Positions 1 through 11,973 of a DNA stretch of 64,000 nt are shown here, piece after piece (position 1 is the first letter of the stretch; each line of letters begins with the position of its first letter). The translations under genes were made by a program, and so were the position numbers. A model generated the notes under the pieces. It made no database searches. It saw only the letters and a list, made by a program, of their open reading frames with translations, and was not told where the DNA came from. Location: contig CM041083.1 of NCBI GenBank assembly GCA_023079485.1, positions 109,533,554 through 109,597,553 of the forward strand. The letters are read 5' to 3'. Source of the DNA: Archilochus colubris (taxonomy: Eukaryota > Chordata > Aves > Apodiformes > Trochilidae).

Positions 1-1075
1 GAATTTGCAGCAACCACTGTACATCTGTTTCTGGTCCTAGGCAATCTGTTTTAGTCCTTTCTGAGGTCTTAAGAGGTGCGTACTCCTTGCTTCTCTGAAA
101 GTCAATCTCTTATTTTGAACAATTGACTCACAGCACTTTCCAGTGACTATATTTCTCTTACCTGCCACCTCTGGTCTTGGGGAGCCCTATATCCCTTTCT
201 TACTCACCTGAGGAAAGGAAAAGGAAAAACAATAGGAAAGAGGAAGAGAGGAAAACCACTACCACAGGAAAAATAGATACTTGAGTCAAGTTTGAGCTGC
301 TCACAAGGCTGCAGGTCAAGCAGAAGAAATCAGACTTGGCATGACCTCACACCTTGACTTATCACTCTACAGTAAGTACAGTGTTAGCTGTTGTTCTCTG
401 TACATCTTCTCTGGTTATCAACCAACCCCCCTAGAAAGATGCTCTAGCTTCCCTGATGACTTTTAGGTAAGAGGAGGAATGAAAATAAAAGAGGAAAGCA
501 GTGTCAGAAGAGGAGATTTTTCTTTGCCTTTGTTTTTAGAGCCCTAACAGCACTCCTTTTTGTTAAATGTAATTCAGAAAATTGTTTGTCGCTGTTTTTA
601 AGCTGTTTGTTAAGCAAACAGCTTAACTACATTGAATTTATTTTAAAAGCCAGTTGCAAACCTGAAACACATCTGTGTTTATCAGTAAACAGGTGTCCCA
701 AAAAGTGTGAGTAAAAACTTACTCTTTGAAAGCCAGGAAGGTTTATGTTATGTGAGAAATTTCCACAGGAAAAGAAAAAAAAAATCTTGTCTTCAGATGG
801 ACACAAATTTATAGTCAGATGAATCATAAATGTCATGCTCTGAAGGAACTGTGCCCAGAGAGTTCCTTTTCCTGCTAATGTCGTGCTTCTGACTTTGTGG
901 TTCACTGCTTGCATATGTCCCTGACTGACATCCCCTTAGAAAGTTCGGTGAGATTTCAGAGAAATTTTCCCCCAGCCTGTGCGTGTCATTTGTGTTTTAT
1001 TGCGCTTCCCACTGGGTTTTTCACCTTTCACAAAGAAAAAGGCATCACCTCAGTTACTGTTCTGTGCCAAGGTAT
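1..1075. other. Gene-free unique DNA with purine tract and hairpin
   Basis: No coding region is supported. The open frames here are short and resemble no family I know. A purine-rich tract at about 208-255 is built from GGAAA and GAGAGG-type words on the plus strand. A near-perfect hairpin at 598-626 is listed separately. The rest is ordinary AT-rich unique sequence without a recognisable transposon. It could be intergenic or intronic, and nothing visible separates those options. Confidence 0.6.
598..626. repeat. Perfect 12-bp inverted repeat (hairpin)
   Basis: The arm TTAAGCTGTTTG (598-609) is followed by the five-base loop TTAAG and the exact reverse complement CAAACAGCTTAA (615-626). The structure can extrude as a cruciform or fold as RNA. 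It has no T-run that would suggest a polymerase III terminator and no flanking gene. It may be the remnant of a small inverted-repeat element or simply a chance palindrome. The symmetry is seen directly, but its function is unknown. Confidence 0.8.
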
Positions 1076-1250
1076 AAGTATGTGTATGCATGTATGTACA
1101 CACGTATGTATACATATTTAGGGATATATGTATATATATATGTGTATGCATACCATTATATGTGTCTATATATCTATGTCTGTATCTCTGTATAGGTCTA
1201 TATATCTCTATATATGTGTATACATCTGTATGCATGTACACATACATCAT
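1076..1250. repeat. Degenerate TATG/TATC microsatellite
   Basis: The stretch is composed almost entirely of TATG, TATA, CATA and TCTA tetranucleotide words, for example GTATGCATGTATGTACAC and runs of ATATAT. It is an old, interrupted tetranucleotide repeat. Tyr-, Ile- and Cys-rich open frames cross it on both strands, but they are artefacts of the repeat and not genes. Self-complementary TATA/TGTA words make it prone to local strand pairing. Confidence 0.85.
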
Positions 1251-1419
1251 GGAGCTCATGGAGCATGGTCACTCTCTGCATCAGCAGAATACACAAATAT
1301 TTTGCACCTCAAATGGAATATTCTGTCTGGAAATCACCTCCTCCTGTATGCCCTCTTCATTTGGACTTGCCAGGGTAAGAAAGCTCAGCACCACTGATTC
1401 CTCCAAGAAGAGCAGAACC

Positions 1420-1770
1420 CCTCTTGGTGGAGGTCCCCCAGCCCCACCGGCGGGTGCTGTGAGACAGGGACATGGCCTCGCCCGCCTCCTCGGTTCGGCT
1501 CCAGCGCCCCTGTCAGGGCTGTGCCCCCGTGAGTTACAGTGAGCTGTGCTCGGGACTTCAGCCCTGTCATCCTGTCTCCCATACGGGCTCGTTTATTAAG
1601 GAGAGCCAGCAGGAAGCAGCCATGAGGAAAAGGGGATGGTGCAGTGACAAACCCGAGACATAACCAGGCTCTCGGCGGGCCAGGCCTTGTCAAGCCTGCA
1701 GCAAAAGCAATGGCTCCAGCCCTGACACCGGACGCCTCCTCACCACGAGTGACTCCCGGGGGGCTCTGTT
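1420..1770. promoter_or_regulatory. Small CpG-rich islet
   Basis: This block is clearly richer in G+C and CpG than its surroundings. I count roughly 18 CpG dinucleotides by eye, in contexts such as CACCGGCGGG, CTCGCCCGCC, CTCGGTTCGG and CTCGGCGGGC. Neighbouring kilobases have almost none. In birds such islets mark promoters, exonic GC peaks or unmethylated enhancers. Open frames exist on both strands (1090-1542 plus, 1385-1693 minus) because stop codons are rare at this composition, and neither has a recognisable domain. An alternative promoter is possible but unproven. Confidence 0.35.
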
Positions 1771-2570
1771 TTACTGTGGCTGGGGTCTGCTGAGGGTTTT
1801 CTGGCTTTCCTGGTGGTGTAAGTTTGAGGCTGGGTGTGAGCTTGGGTTATTTAGGTTAAATGAGTGGTCAAATACTCAGAGCGAAGGCCAGACCACAAAA
1901 ATCAGTGCGATGGTTGTTTACTATAACCATATACAAAACCACAAGCAGCAGAGGTTCCTTCAAATACATCAGAGACCCTGCACATCTCTTTATTAAAGCC
2001 TGTCTGTTTGCCTTTAAATCATAAGCAAAACTGGGGAAACCAAAAGACAAAAATGATAACACAGCAAAACAAATTTATGAAAATCTTTACCTCTCTCTCA
2101 TATCTTTCTCTTTGCTTTAACTTTGGATTGATCATACTCCTTTCCAGCACTGGAGATTAGTAATAGATGGCTATAAAATTCTTTTATTCACTCATAAATA
2201 AAATATCTGCACTGTTCAAGAGTTATCCACTCCTTTTGACAGTAATGAGCTTGCCACCACATGTTAGCAATCCATTTTAATCACTCCTAAGTCCTTCAGC
2301 CAAAGGAAACAGATACCTGGTCAGACATCAACTCTCTGACTCTGTGTCCATGACACTGGTCTGCTGATTCTTCTTGTAATTCCTATTTCTATTCAGCCTA
2401 ACCAGACCCACATTGCTTTGAAATGCTTCATCTTTTTCAAGAGTTTTATTTTCTCAGTTTTATGAATAATTTCTATCTTTTTCAATAAAGAAATATAGCC
2501 TGGCTCCTAAACTTCAGGTATGGTACACAAACGACTAAAAGCATTGAGGTCTCCTTTGGTTTTTATTTCC
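1771..2570. other. Gene-free AT-rich unique DNA
   Basis: No gene or recognisable mobile element is seen. The segment becomes increasingly T-rich toward its end, with pyrimidine words such as ATCTTTCTCTTTGC near 2100 and a TTTTTCAATAAAG near 2480. It runs directly into the GTTT low-complexity tract. An old transposon copy beyond visual recognition remains possible. Confidence 0.5.
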
Positions 2571-2661
2571 GTTTTTGTTGGTTTGTTTTGGTTTTTTTTT
2601 TTTTGTTTTGTTTTTTGGTTTTTTGTTTGTTTGTTTGGTTGGTTGGTTGTTTTTTTCTTTT
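2571..2661. repeat. GTTT/TTTG low-complexity tract
   Basis: About 90 bases consist almost only of T and G on the plus strand, with repeated GTTTT, GTTT and TTGG units ending in a T-run. The complement is the same AAAC family found at about 6.0, 20.3, 42.7, 48.2, 51.2 and 54.7 kb. An open frame of 73 codons crosses it (Phe/Leu/Gly/Val-rich), which is a repeat artefact. Confidence 0.85.
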
Positions 2662-5600
2662 CCACCCTTCTCAATCACAGCTTTTCTCCTTGATCTATCC
2701 CAGTTGCCCTTCAGGCTGCAGGCCCAAAATGTGCTCTTTCTGATAATGTTTCCCAGGAGCTTGGGGAACCATGTCCCTCCTGCAAGCTCTGTCTAGCTGC
2801 TGACTCCAGGGCCAGGAAAAAGTTTTCCCACTCATAAAGAAAAGGAGATTGAAGCAGACCTGCATTTCCCAATTATGGGAAATACACCAATTCTTGCAAA
2901 AAATTACTGTTTGGGTAAAAGAAGCAGCAAATTTTAAAGCTGTCAGAAGGTGGAAAGCTTTCAGGCTCTTGGGAAGAGGTAGAGCAAGGGATGTCCATCC
3001 CTCCATCCATCCTTTGCAGGGCTCCCTTCCCCACGTTCTTACTTGATCTGAATTTGTTTGCAAGTTGAAGTCACACTTAGCAAACCATGTCAACAAATAA
3101 AAACGAAGGAAAAATTGTTGCAAATGGGAACTTTGGTATCAGTTGGAATTTTAAGATAACTTTCATACAACATTTTAGACATCAGTTACCCCTTCAGGGA
3201 TACATGGGGTGGAAAAACAGATTTTGTTTCCTGCTATGAATCAATAGGAGGGATATCAGCTCCAGTTTGCTGCACCTCACTTCAGTGTCATACCCAGGAG
3301 CCCAGGGAAGACACTGATTTTTAGGGGTTATATCAATATTTGTCTCCAAACTGTAACTTTCTTCATTTTCTTTATTTTCTCTAGCTCAGGAACCAAGTAA
3401 AAAAAAAATGAAGGAACTATTTGCATAGCATTAATTCTTAAAATGTCTCATTACCTATATGAAATCCATCAAAGCTGCTTTCAAGGAGTGAAAAAGCAGG
3501 AAAAGAAATGGTGGCTGGTAACAAAATATCTCCAGATATATGAGTTCTTAAGTGAACAACAGGAAAGGATCGATTAGTCCCTATCTGTGAGATCCCAGGC
3601 AGACTCCTTTTTCTATACCTAAATACAAGTAAGTGCCAAGACAACAAGTGCCAAAACCTGTAGCCCCTGATGATCAAAAGAGGAAGAGGAGAGTCAGCTG
3701 CATCTGGGGACACTGTGCAACAAGCAAGGGGATTAGGGGAGTAACTCATCTCTCTCAACCCAGAAATTAGGGATAAATTTAGTTTTTGAATTTGCAAGGA
3801 ACATACAAAGTTTAAGTAATATCAGAGACGCGTGAACTTCTGTTGTTTTAAATTGTTTCCTCTGCATAAGCCATGTCTTTGAGCAGCTGAACAATGCATT
3901 GGTTTTGGAGAGTCACATCAATCACCAGTCACAGCTGCCTGGAAGGAAGTCTCTTTCAGGTGTCCTGCACAGTTAAGCTCCATGGTTTGAGACAGACTGA
4001 TAAATGAGATAAAGGTAGGGCTGTAACCCAAGGATCTGTTATCCTTAGAGAGGTGAGGAACATAAGCCCCTTACCAAACAGCCAGGTGAAATGGATGTTT
4101 AGGGTGTAGCTGTTAAACAGTTTTGGAGAAGTGATGCACTGTGTTTACATTGTGTGGTTTGGGCTTTTATGACAAATGAGCAGTTTGTGTCTGAAGAGAG
4201 GGCTATGTCTAGTACTTCCTAAGTGAGTGCTGAAGCAGATGTGAACAGCCAGCAAGGCTGCATTTTTGGTGACATGCCTTGATACTATTTAATCTTCAAA
4301 TTCTGTGGGATAGACCTCAAACCATCGCTACTTACATAGCTCACACTAGCATTCATTGCTGCTTATTTGCAGAGACACATGCCAGACTGGTTCTCATTTC
4401 TTCCTGCAGAAGACCACAGATCTTTGTTCTGAGTTTGCATGATACAAGCTTGTGTCTTCCTTATCCTCCTTCTTCTCTTGGGTTCTGTGGTCAGCTATCA
4501 TCCTTCTGTATCAGGATGCAGTGTGTAGAGGCCAGACTTTGAGTGGCAAACCTGAGCACTTGGCTTCCCTCCTCATGGTTCAGTAATGGCCTGGCAAGGC
4601 TTGCTTCTGCAGCATGTAGAGCAGTTCTTGCAGACAGGCATCACCTAAAAGGAGTGAGTCTCTCCAGAAATGAGTGATTTTCAAGATTTTCACTCCTACC
4701 CCCAAACCAGCATAGGCATCTCTGTCCCAGCTCGGAGGAGCCAGGCAAGCAGAGGGAAGGCACCATTGATTTCAGTCAATCTGCCCCAGCCAAGAATCTG
4801 ACTCCAGTACACTAGTTAGACTGGAGATATACATCAGCCCATGTTCGGACTAGTTCAGATTTCTTCTCAAATCTAATTTTAGATCCCCTCTGCTTTATTT
4901 ATTCAACAATGTGAATGAGATATAGATTGCCCTCATTGATTGCCATCTTTCCCTTCTCTGTAATTTGCCTCTTCTTTCTTGAGTATCTCAGAGCAAGCAT
5001 ATTACTGAACTGTGTCAAGACTGGAAGAGAGAAAGAAATTGTATTGAATCAGAGTGGGTTTTTTTAAATAATATTTTCGAAACCACATTAATCCTAAATT
5101 TCATCATGCTAGTCATAGGCTGGAGTTTATAGTTTCTTCTGCATATAACTTGTTGCAACTGTGCTTTTACAAACCACATTACACTTTTTTAACAAGGATA
5201 GAAAAATGTGGCCTGAAACTGGTCTTGGATGGTCCCTAACAGAGGCTGACATTCCACCATGTGTCAAGAGCTTGCTTCTTTTTTTGTGCTGCCACCTGTA
5301 AAATAGTTCTGTCCCCTTTTCATTTTAGTTTTTGTAGTATACCATTAGCATGGCAGCAAAATAAGGTATAAGCTGTAAATACTGTGTGTCCCATAAATTC
5401 AAGGCAATTAATTAGAGTAGAGAATATTAATAATTTATTAGCCTAGCTTTATAAAAGTCAGAAAGATAGCTGACAGCTCTTTTTGCTGATTGAGAGGGCT
5501 CTGGTTACAGGATCCCACTCAGAGAAAAAGGCAAATCACTATCTGAAGAAAATCTGTAGAGAAAAGCTGAAGAGAAGACAAGCATGAAGCAGTTTACCTG

Positions 5601-6009
5601 TGGGAATTTCCCTCACTAGAAGAGCAGTCTTCATCTAGGGTATCCCGTGGATGCTTCCTTAAGGTCTCAAAATCATTCCATGTTGTGACTGTATCTGTGA
5701 TTTTTGCCCCCATATCTGTCCCCTTTCCCGTCAATGTCACTTGCATACAGTCAGTAAACAAGTGAACAAACATGAGAATTGATTATGTTCTTAAGTAATA
5801 TCAGAACAAAACCCAAGGGCACCAGGCCCTGCAAAAACCACACATGCTGTGAGAATGAAAGCAGCCCTTGAAAGACTGGGCACATGAACATTTTTTCTTC
5901 ATGTGCTAGAGCCTCACACACTTCTTAGAGGGAAAGTTCTACTCCATTCTCCTTACAAAACTGCCATCAGATCCAAAGAACAAATTTCAAAGAAGGGGCA
6001 GTGCTGTGC
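2662..6009. other. Gene-free unique DNA
   Basis: About 3.3 kb hold no supportable gene. A 142-codon minus-strand frame (2695-3123) and a 119-codon minus-strand frame (3438-3797) are the longest, and neither shows a domain, signal peptide or conserved motif. A short CCAT-type repeat lies at about 2995-3012. AATAAA-like words are frequent, as expected in AT-rich DNA, and do not define a transcript end. No transposon is recognised. Confidence 0.55.
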
Positions 6010-6120
6010 AAAAAAACCAAAAAAAACCAAACAACAAAAAACCAACAAAAAACCCAAACCAACCAACCAAACAAAAAGCAACAACAAAAACAAAGAAACA
6101 AACAAACAAACAAAACCCAC
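6010..6120. repeat. AAAC/CAAA low-complexity tract
   Basis: About 110 bases contain nearly only A and C on the plus strand, with CAAAC, AACC and AAAAAC units, including several tandem AAAC copies near 6095-6112. The Lys/Thr/Gln/Asn-rich middle of an open frame here (5903-6223) is a translation of the repeat. Bird CR1 elements lack poly(A) tails, so this is not a CR1 tail. Confidence 0.9.
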
Positions 6121-7145
6121 AATGAAACCCACAGATGTAGTAAAAAGCTACTATTCTGATGATTTTTCAGAAAAGAATAAGGTTTTGCTGGTGCAGCTGG
6201 GGAAGTCCAGAATCAGTATGTGATTAGCCACCCTCTGGTTCTGCTGCAGAAAGGTGCATACCCCTGTCACCTACATCTCTAACATGAAGTAATTCTGTCA
6301 ATGATAAATCCTGTGTACTGTACTTCAGCAGAGGTGGTGGTGTTAAGCCCAGGCAACCAGCCCAGCTGGACATATTCCTGCTAGTTCTGACTGAAGGAAA
6401 AATGGATTAATTGCCTGATTTCAGGTAGGGTATTTTGGTGCAATAGACTTCTCCTTAGTTTTGTTGTGTTAGTTTTTTTTAATTTTGGTGAAAGTTATTT
6501 TCCCTCTAGGTAGCTACTACTAGGCCTATTAACACCTTGAGTTTTGGACATCAGTGCACTTAGAGAAGGTGAAATTTCTGTTGTATGTGGAAAACTACCT
6601 GTCTGTGATAGCTTGCCAAACAAAACCTGTAAGAACAGGGATTCTGAGCCTGAGATTTCTCTTTATATAGATTAAGCATACTTCTATCATCGAGTGGCTG
6701 TGAGACAGAGAAGATGCTGATGTGGTTTGTTAAAGCTTGTGGCAGCTGAGGCAAAGAAATGTTTACAGGACAGCTTTGGGAGGAGGGACCGTCAGTGCCA
6801 GTGTAGTCTAATCAGAGTGGTTCACTCTAAAAATCACTTTCTCAAATTTCTTCCACTTATTATGGATCTAGCAATAGAAGTGGATTATGTCTTTTCTTAT
6901 ATTCTGGCTCCAGACAGGCTTCTACAGAGGAGGCTTATTCAGGAAAGACATTTCTTTTCAGAGGTGTGAGCACATAAACCAGAATGTGACTCCTTCTGAG
7001 TCATAGTCTCTTCCTACCTGCTGCTCATGGGTATGTACTCCTGGTTCCTAGGAGAAAGGTGACCCTCAGGTAAGATGTCTCTGCTGTCAGCACAGGGGAG
7101 CCTGTAATAACACACTGTGGGCTGAGAAGGGTTGGGTGGGTAGAA
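6121..7145. other. Gene-free unique DNA
   Basis: The sequence is unique and contains no recognised mobile element and no supportable exon. The longest frame, 80 codons at 6727-6969 plus, has no similarity I can name. Nothing else stands out in this kilobase. Confidence 0.5.
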
Positions 7146-7180
7146 CAGTGTTTAACAGTGTCTTTAACAGTGTCTTTAAC
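7146..7180. repeat. 12-bp tandem triplication
   Basis: Three head-to-tail copies are seen: CAGTGTTTAA (10 bp), CAGTGTCTTTAA and CAGTGTCTTTAA. The last two are identical. The first lacks a CT, which suggests replication slippage followed by a small deletion or insertion. It is a micro-minisatellite with no evident function. Confidence 0.85.
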
Positions 7181-10100
7181 TTAAAAAGAATGGTATCATT
7201 GTTTTTCAATATGGAATTGGAAGTAAATCCCTGTAGCATCTGGGCTGCTCAAAGTCCACTTACTTTCTGGAAAAGCCAGGAAAACAGACTGTTTTCCATA
7301 AGGATGCGGAATTGCTGCTGAGCTTCCTCTAGCTTTCTGGAAAGGGTTGGGAAGGCCAGTAGTGCAATGCTTCCCAGAGGTGATGTAACTCAATACGTCA
7401 CTAACTCAGAGCAGTTCTTAGATTACACAATCTATCTGTTAGCAAGAAAAACAAGGGCAGTTCACATTGCGTCTGGTGCAGCCAATATATATTGTTGAAG
7501 ATGTGTGATTATGTAGATTACTGAACTTATTGCGTTTGATTTTCTAAGTTAAAATAGTATCACAATCCTATGGACTGGGATTTCCTTAGCTCCCTTTATT
7601 TTTTAAAGGAAATACAACTTTGGAACAAAATTTAAAACATTTCAATATGTTGCCAAGACTTGAAAGCCACCATAGTGATGCAAGGTCCCCCAGATTACAC
7701 CGTATTGTTGACAAGAAGTTACGAGTTGATAAACTGCAGTGCCACCTGACACAAACACGTCAGTTCAACACAACTGGAAACCAACACGCATGTCTACAAA
7801 CATTTCTAACTATGTCAGGTAAAGCATAAAAAATGCCAGTGCCAATGACTTTCCACAGTGGTAGTCTCAATGGAGGAGCCCTTAAACAAAGAAGGGTTGA
7901 CACATCCCTTCACGAAACAGAATTTTTTTCTGAGGTACTTTCACTGGAGGTCATTAATTCAAAGGGTGGTTCGGTGAAAATTTCTACAGTGCTGGCCTCC
8001 GTGTCAGTGCTATTTGCACAGACTCCTGTTAGAGCTCTGAGACAAAAAGGCTCTTCTAGGAGACAGCTTATCTCCTCCTTTCAAGAGACCTTTGAAAGAC
8101 ATGGATGGTATGATATGGGACCTCTTTCTCCACATTCACTGTAAAGCCAACTAACTCAGACGTATGTTGCCCAACATCGGTGGTCAGATGAGCTGCACTC
8201 TATCTAAGATAGCTAAAGCATTGCTAAAACTATGCTGGGACAAGCCATGCCATACCACTCTGGGCAGCACAGCAACACCATTCCCTGCATTTCCTCTCTC
8301 AGAGACCCTGGGAATGTGTCTGGCTTCTGCCTTGGGCATGTAGGGTGGCAGCTTCCACAGGAGTAAGCTTGCTCACTAGTGATTAGCATTGTATTATGTC
8401 CAGGCTCTGCCCTTGTTTTTAACTTGGCAGTAGCAGAACAGCTTGTTTCATATGCACATAATAAAAGGAATTACCACTTCTGTGAAAGCAGTATCTTGAA
8501 CATAGACTGGCATGTTTGGTGATGCATCATGTCCTCGCTACATGTGGCTAAACTTTATGAAATGTCTCCACTGCTGTGTATCTCTGCTGTGAAAGCAAAA
8601 CATGGGTATAGAACAGTTTGGAGGGGTAACCACATTGGTTTTGATGGAGTACCCACACTCAGCTTCTTTTCTGCCTGAGAAGCAATAAAAATGGACGCTC
8701 GGTTGGTGGTGAAGAGCTGCAGCAGCCTGGATCTACTTGCCCTCAGTTTTATCCCAATTTACACCCTTTAACAAGAGCAGGGAACAAGTCCTACTCCTAC
8801 TCTTATGGCCCCTTCATTGTTCTGCCAAACGCTGCATGGGAGATATGTGCCAGTCAAGTCCCATCAAAGTCCTGGAATCTGGTAGACCTGAACAGAGTGC
8901 CTGAACGGAAGAGTTCGCTTTCCTCAATTTTTCATTCAGAAAACCTTTCTCCACAAAGGCTGAACCCAAGGCTGAGGTGTTTGCTTGCACCACCCTATTC
9001 CAAAACCATGTCTATTTAACCAACCCAGCAGCAGCAGCAGCGTTATGCCACCCTTAGGCCTGCCACAGTAGGATGTAAAGCATTATTAGCTTAACCGATC
9101 TCTTAATTGTGGGCACCTTTATCAGAAAAATATCCTGTTGGTGCCATATTAATCATTATTCAAACTTAAAAGAAAGCTTAGTTTATAAACATATTTCACA
9201 TTGAAGAGGTGCTCTGCTCAAGCAGAGTTGCTTGAGTCAGCCAGTAATGTGCACATTTATCTATGTAAAATATCAGCCCACTGACAGACATAATTACTGA
9301 GTTTGTATAACACAGAGTATAAGCTATATTCCCGTGTGAATCCTGAAGTGACAGTTTGTCTTCATTCAGCATGTGGTTTCCCTTGCCAGGCTCACCCTGT
9401 GAAGTGGTTATGTGTGCAGGATGACAGGAACAGAGGTGCCTCACTGTAGTGGGTGAAGTGAAGGGTACATGAGGTCTAACCACAGAGATCTGATATATCT
9501 TAGTGGTTGTGTTTTTAAACTCTCACTGCCCAGTCCCTCAAGGGGAGTGCAGCGTGCAGGTCCCACTGCTGTCATCAAACCAGAGATGAACAGCTGCTCT
9601 GGAGGCTCACAAACTTCCTGACACAGTCTCGATTTTTGAGGGGCTCAGAACTGGAGTTCATGTCACATCAAGATGTGAGACTGGTGGCAATTCCTGGCCA
9701 CACAGGAGAGGTGATCCAGGGACGTTTATAAACAAGGGGAAACACAGATGTCATCAGAGTAATTAAGATATGCAGCTCTTCACAGTTGAACTATGAATTT
9801 GATGAAGAACAGCATCTAGATATGTTGGTGACTATTGAAATAAAATGAAGAGGAGGTTTTCCACCTTTGAAAATTATAACCTGACTGCTGCACTGAAGCA
9901 CTTGTGGGCACCAGTACTGCACACGTGCCATTCTTCACACTTCTTCCCTCAGCACAAGCTACCAACCACTGCTGGGAGCAGAATGTCTGCCTCCTCAGAC
10001 TTCCATATGGCCATATGACAGTTCTGGTGTAGCCTTTTTCTGTAAGGCTATGACATCTCCAAAGGTGTTTTAACCTCAGCACTGTACCACTGTACTTGCA

Positions 10101-11279
10101 CACTACTCAAGTTTTATCAGGTAACAGCCCAGCAGAATGGCACACCTGATATCCAATTTCTTTCTACTTGATAAATAGTCTTAGAGTCCATAACAAGGGT
10201 CTTGTGTTCTGCAGACCTTCTTATTTTCTCCATTCACTGTATGAAACATAATGATATATTATCTACACAGCTACTTAGTCAGATAACACTATTTGCAACA
10301 TAAATAATATTATATAGCCTCTATCTAGGGTGAGGCAATCATATAAAGAAGAAGCCTATCATAATATTTGCATCTGATAGTAAAGACATGATACAGGAAG
10401 ATGCAGTAAGGAAAACATGTCTTCATGATGTCAGTTTTTCTGAGCTTAAATGTTGTGAAAGCTTGCTGGTTTGCTCCACTCCCAGCTTAAGGCCAAATTA
10501 ATTACAGCGTTGCAATAATACCCTTCAAACTGAATTTCAAAGTAGAATCTCTTTAAAGGTTCAAAAGTTATTTCTGACTAAATCAACAATTATTTATGGA
10601 AAAAAAGTGAGAAAGAATACAGGGCTGCTTTATTAAGTTGCTTTCAATTTTCCAAGTTCCCAGTGTCCTAATACCAGATCTCAAAGGAGGGCAGCAAAAG
10701 GAATTGAAGGATGGATTACTAATTTGAATGACTGACTCAAGATCTTTGTAATTTATGGTCATGTTCACCTCTGTGTGCATCCCATTATTTTGAGAAAGAG
10801 CCAACCTAAACCTTCACCCCATTGCAGATGTAGAACTCACTGCAATAGAGTGTCAAGTATACCAGAAATACAGCAAAGAAAAATTAGAAGGATAAGTAGT
10901 ATTTCATCCCAAGATTAAGATGCACTCTCTAGCTCACAAATTTCAGAAACCACACACTGCTGATTGGATGAGGAACATACACTTGGTGGTGGTAACACTG
11001 AATGTTTCTTATTTTCTTTAGTGTCTGCTGTTAGTCAATGCTGAGGGCCAGGCAACATGGACATTTTGGTCTTACTCACAGTATCTCAGGTTCAATGAAC
11101 AGATTTTTTTACATTTTCTTCAAGTTAACTATTCTTTTAAATGAAATTTAGAAAGAGTTTGGTTGATTTATCCTGCTTTTCAATCATATTTTTTCCTACA
11201 GGTCTAGCTACTGACCTCCATGAGGACTTAAATGGGGGTGTGCCTGTAATTCCATGGATGACACCCGCCTAACAAAGCA
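7181..11279. other. Gene-free unique DNA
   Basis: About 4.1 kb hold no supportable gene. Short local features include a CAG run at about 9028-9042, a GTTTATAAAC palindrome at 9181-9190, a CTCTGCT/AGCAGAG hairpin at 9212-9227 and the 14-bp palindrome CATATGGCCATATG at 10004-10017. The 103-codon frame at 7833-8144 and the minus-strand frames near 9.2-10.1 kb show no conserved domain. No transposon is recognised by eye. Confidence 0.5.
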
Positions 11280-11760
11280 CCTATTCCAGGCTTACCTGCA
11301 GGTTTCTTTCTGTCTTGCCAGCTGAGTATTTGTGCCAATCTTTATTTAGTTAGGTATCTCAGCATATCCCAGAGGAATAAACTTCAGCCCTTGGGATGAA
11401 GAAGGCCATCACAGTTACAGCATATCCAGGGACTCCTGCAATTACTGTGCCTTCAGCTATGCTCTAAATTTTTTTCTTAAAATTATGGTCTACTTCATGC
11501 TCTGGCTCAATCTCCAAGCTGCTCTACGCCAGCACAGGTCTATCAATGGTGACAGCAAGGTTGAGTTTACCTGCTCCATTCATGAAAGCAAACTTGAGGT
11601 CACCTTCCTTAATAACCAGTGAGTGGGTCATATGCCGAGCAGTTTACAACCTTCATGGTTTCTTCAACAAACCATTATGTATGGTTTGTCATCCTTGGTA
11701 ACTATTTGACTGTCATTGCTGATGCAATTCTTTCCTCAGAAAGCTCAAAAACTGCATCTA
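11280..11760 (-). pseudogene. Possible decayed processed pseudogene
   Basis: Read on the minus strand, broken frames give protein-like stretches separated by stops and frameshifts. One piece, encoded around 11600-11660, reads EETMKVVNCSAYDPLTGY. A frameshift follows, then DLKFAFMNGAGKLNLAVTID (about 11540-11600) and further on LEIEPEHEVDHNFKKK (about 11470-11520). A minus-strand AATAAA lies near 11340 soon after in-frame stops, as at an mRNA 3' end. I cannot name the parent protein. No poly(A) remnant or flanking target-site duplication is clear, so this may be coincidence in unique DNA. Frame breaks rule out an active gene. Treat the call as a hypothesis for a protein-level search. Confidence 0.2.
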
Positions 11761-11957
11761 CCTGACAGGAAGGAAGGGAGAAGAGTGTTTCCCAAGGAGC
11801 TGAAACTGTTCTTCCCTCTCATGGGGAAGCAGGGAACTGGAGGTGACTGGGATATGGCTGAGGACATAATCACCAGTAAAGGGCTGAGAAGAAGCCAGAC
11901 CTATCATTTTAACCTCAGTCAGCTGAAAAGAAGCCTGATTGTCTCTTTTTTCTCCTT

Positions 11958-11973
11958 AAAAAAAAAAAAAAAA
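11958..11973. repeat. Poly(A) run of 16
   Basis: A simple A16 homopolymer on the plus strand sits just after a pyrimidine stretch (TCTCTTTTTTCTCCTT). No retrotransposon body is recognisable upstream. It is best treated as a mononucleotide microsatellite. Confidence 0.9.

Noticed and set aside
1090..1542. 150-codon plus-strand frame with Tyr/Ile/Cys-rich start
   Set aside because: The first part translates the TATG microsatellite and the second the CpG-rich islet; no coherent protein.
10004..10017. CATATGGCCATATG palindrome as an SRF CArG box
   Set aside because: CCATATGG has only four A/T bases between CC and GG; a CArG box needs six.
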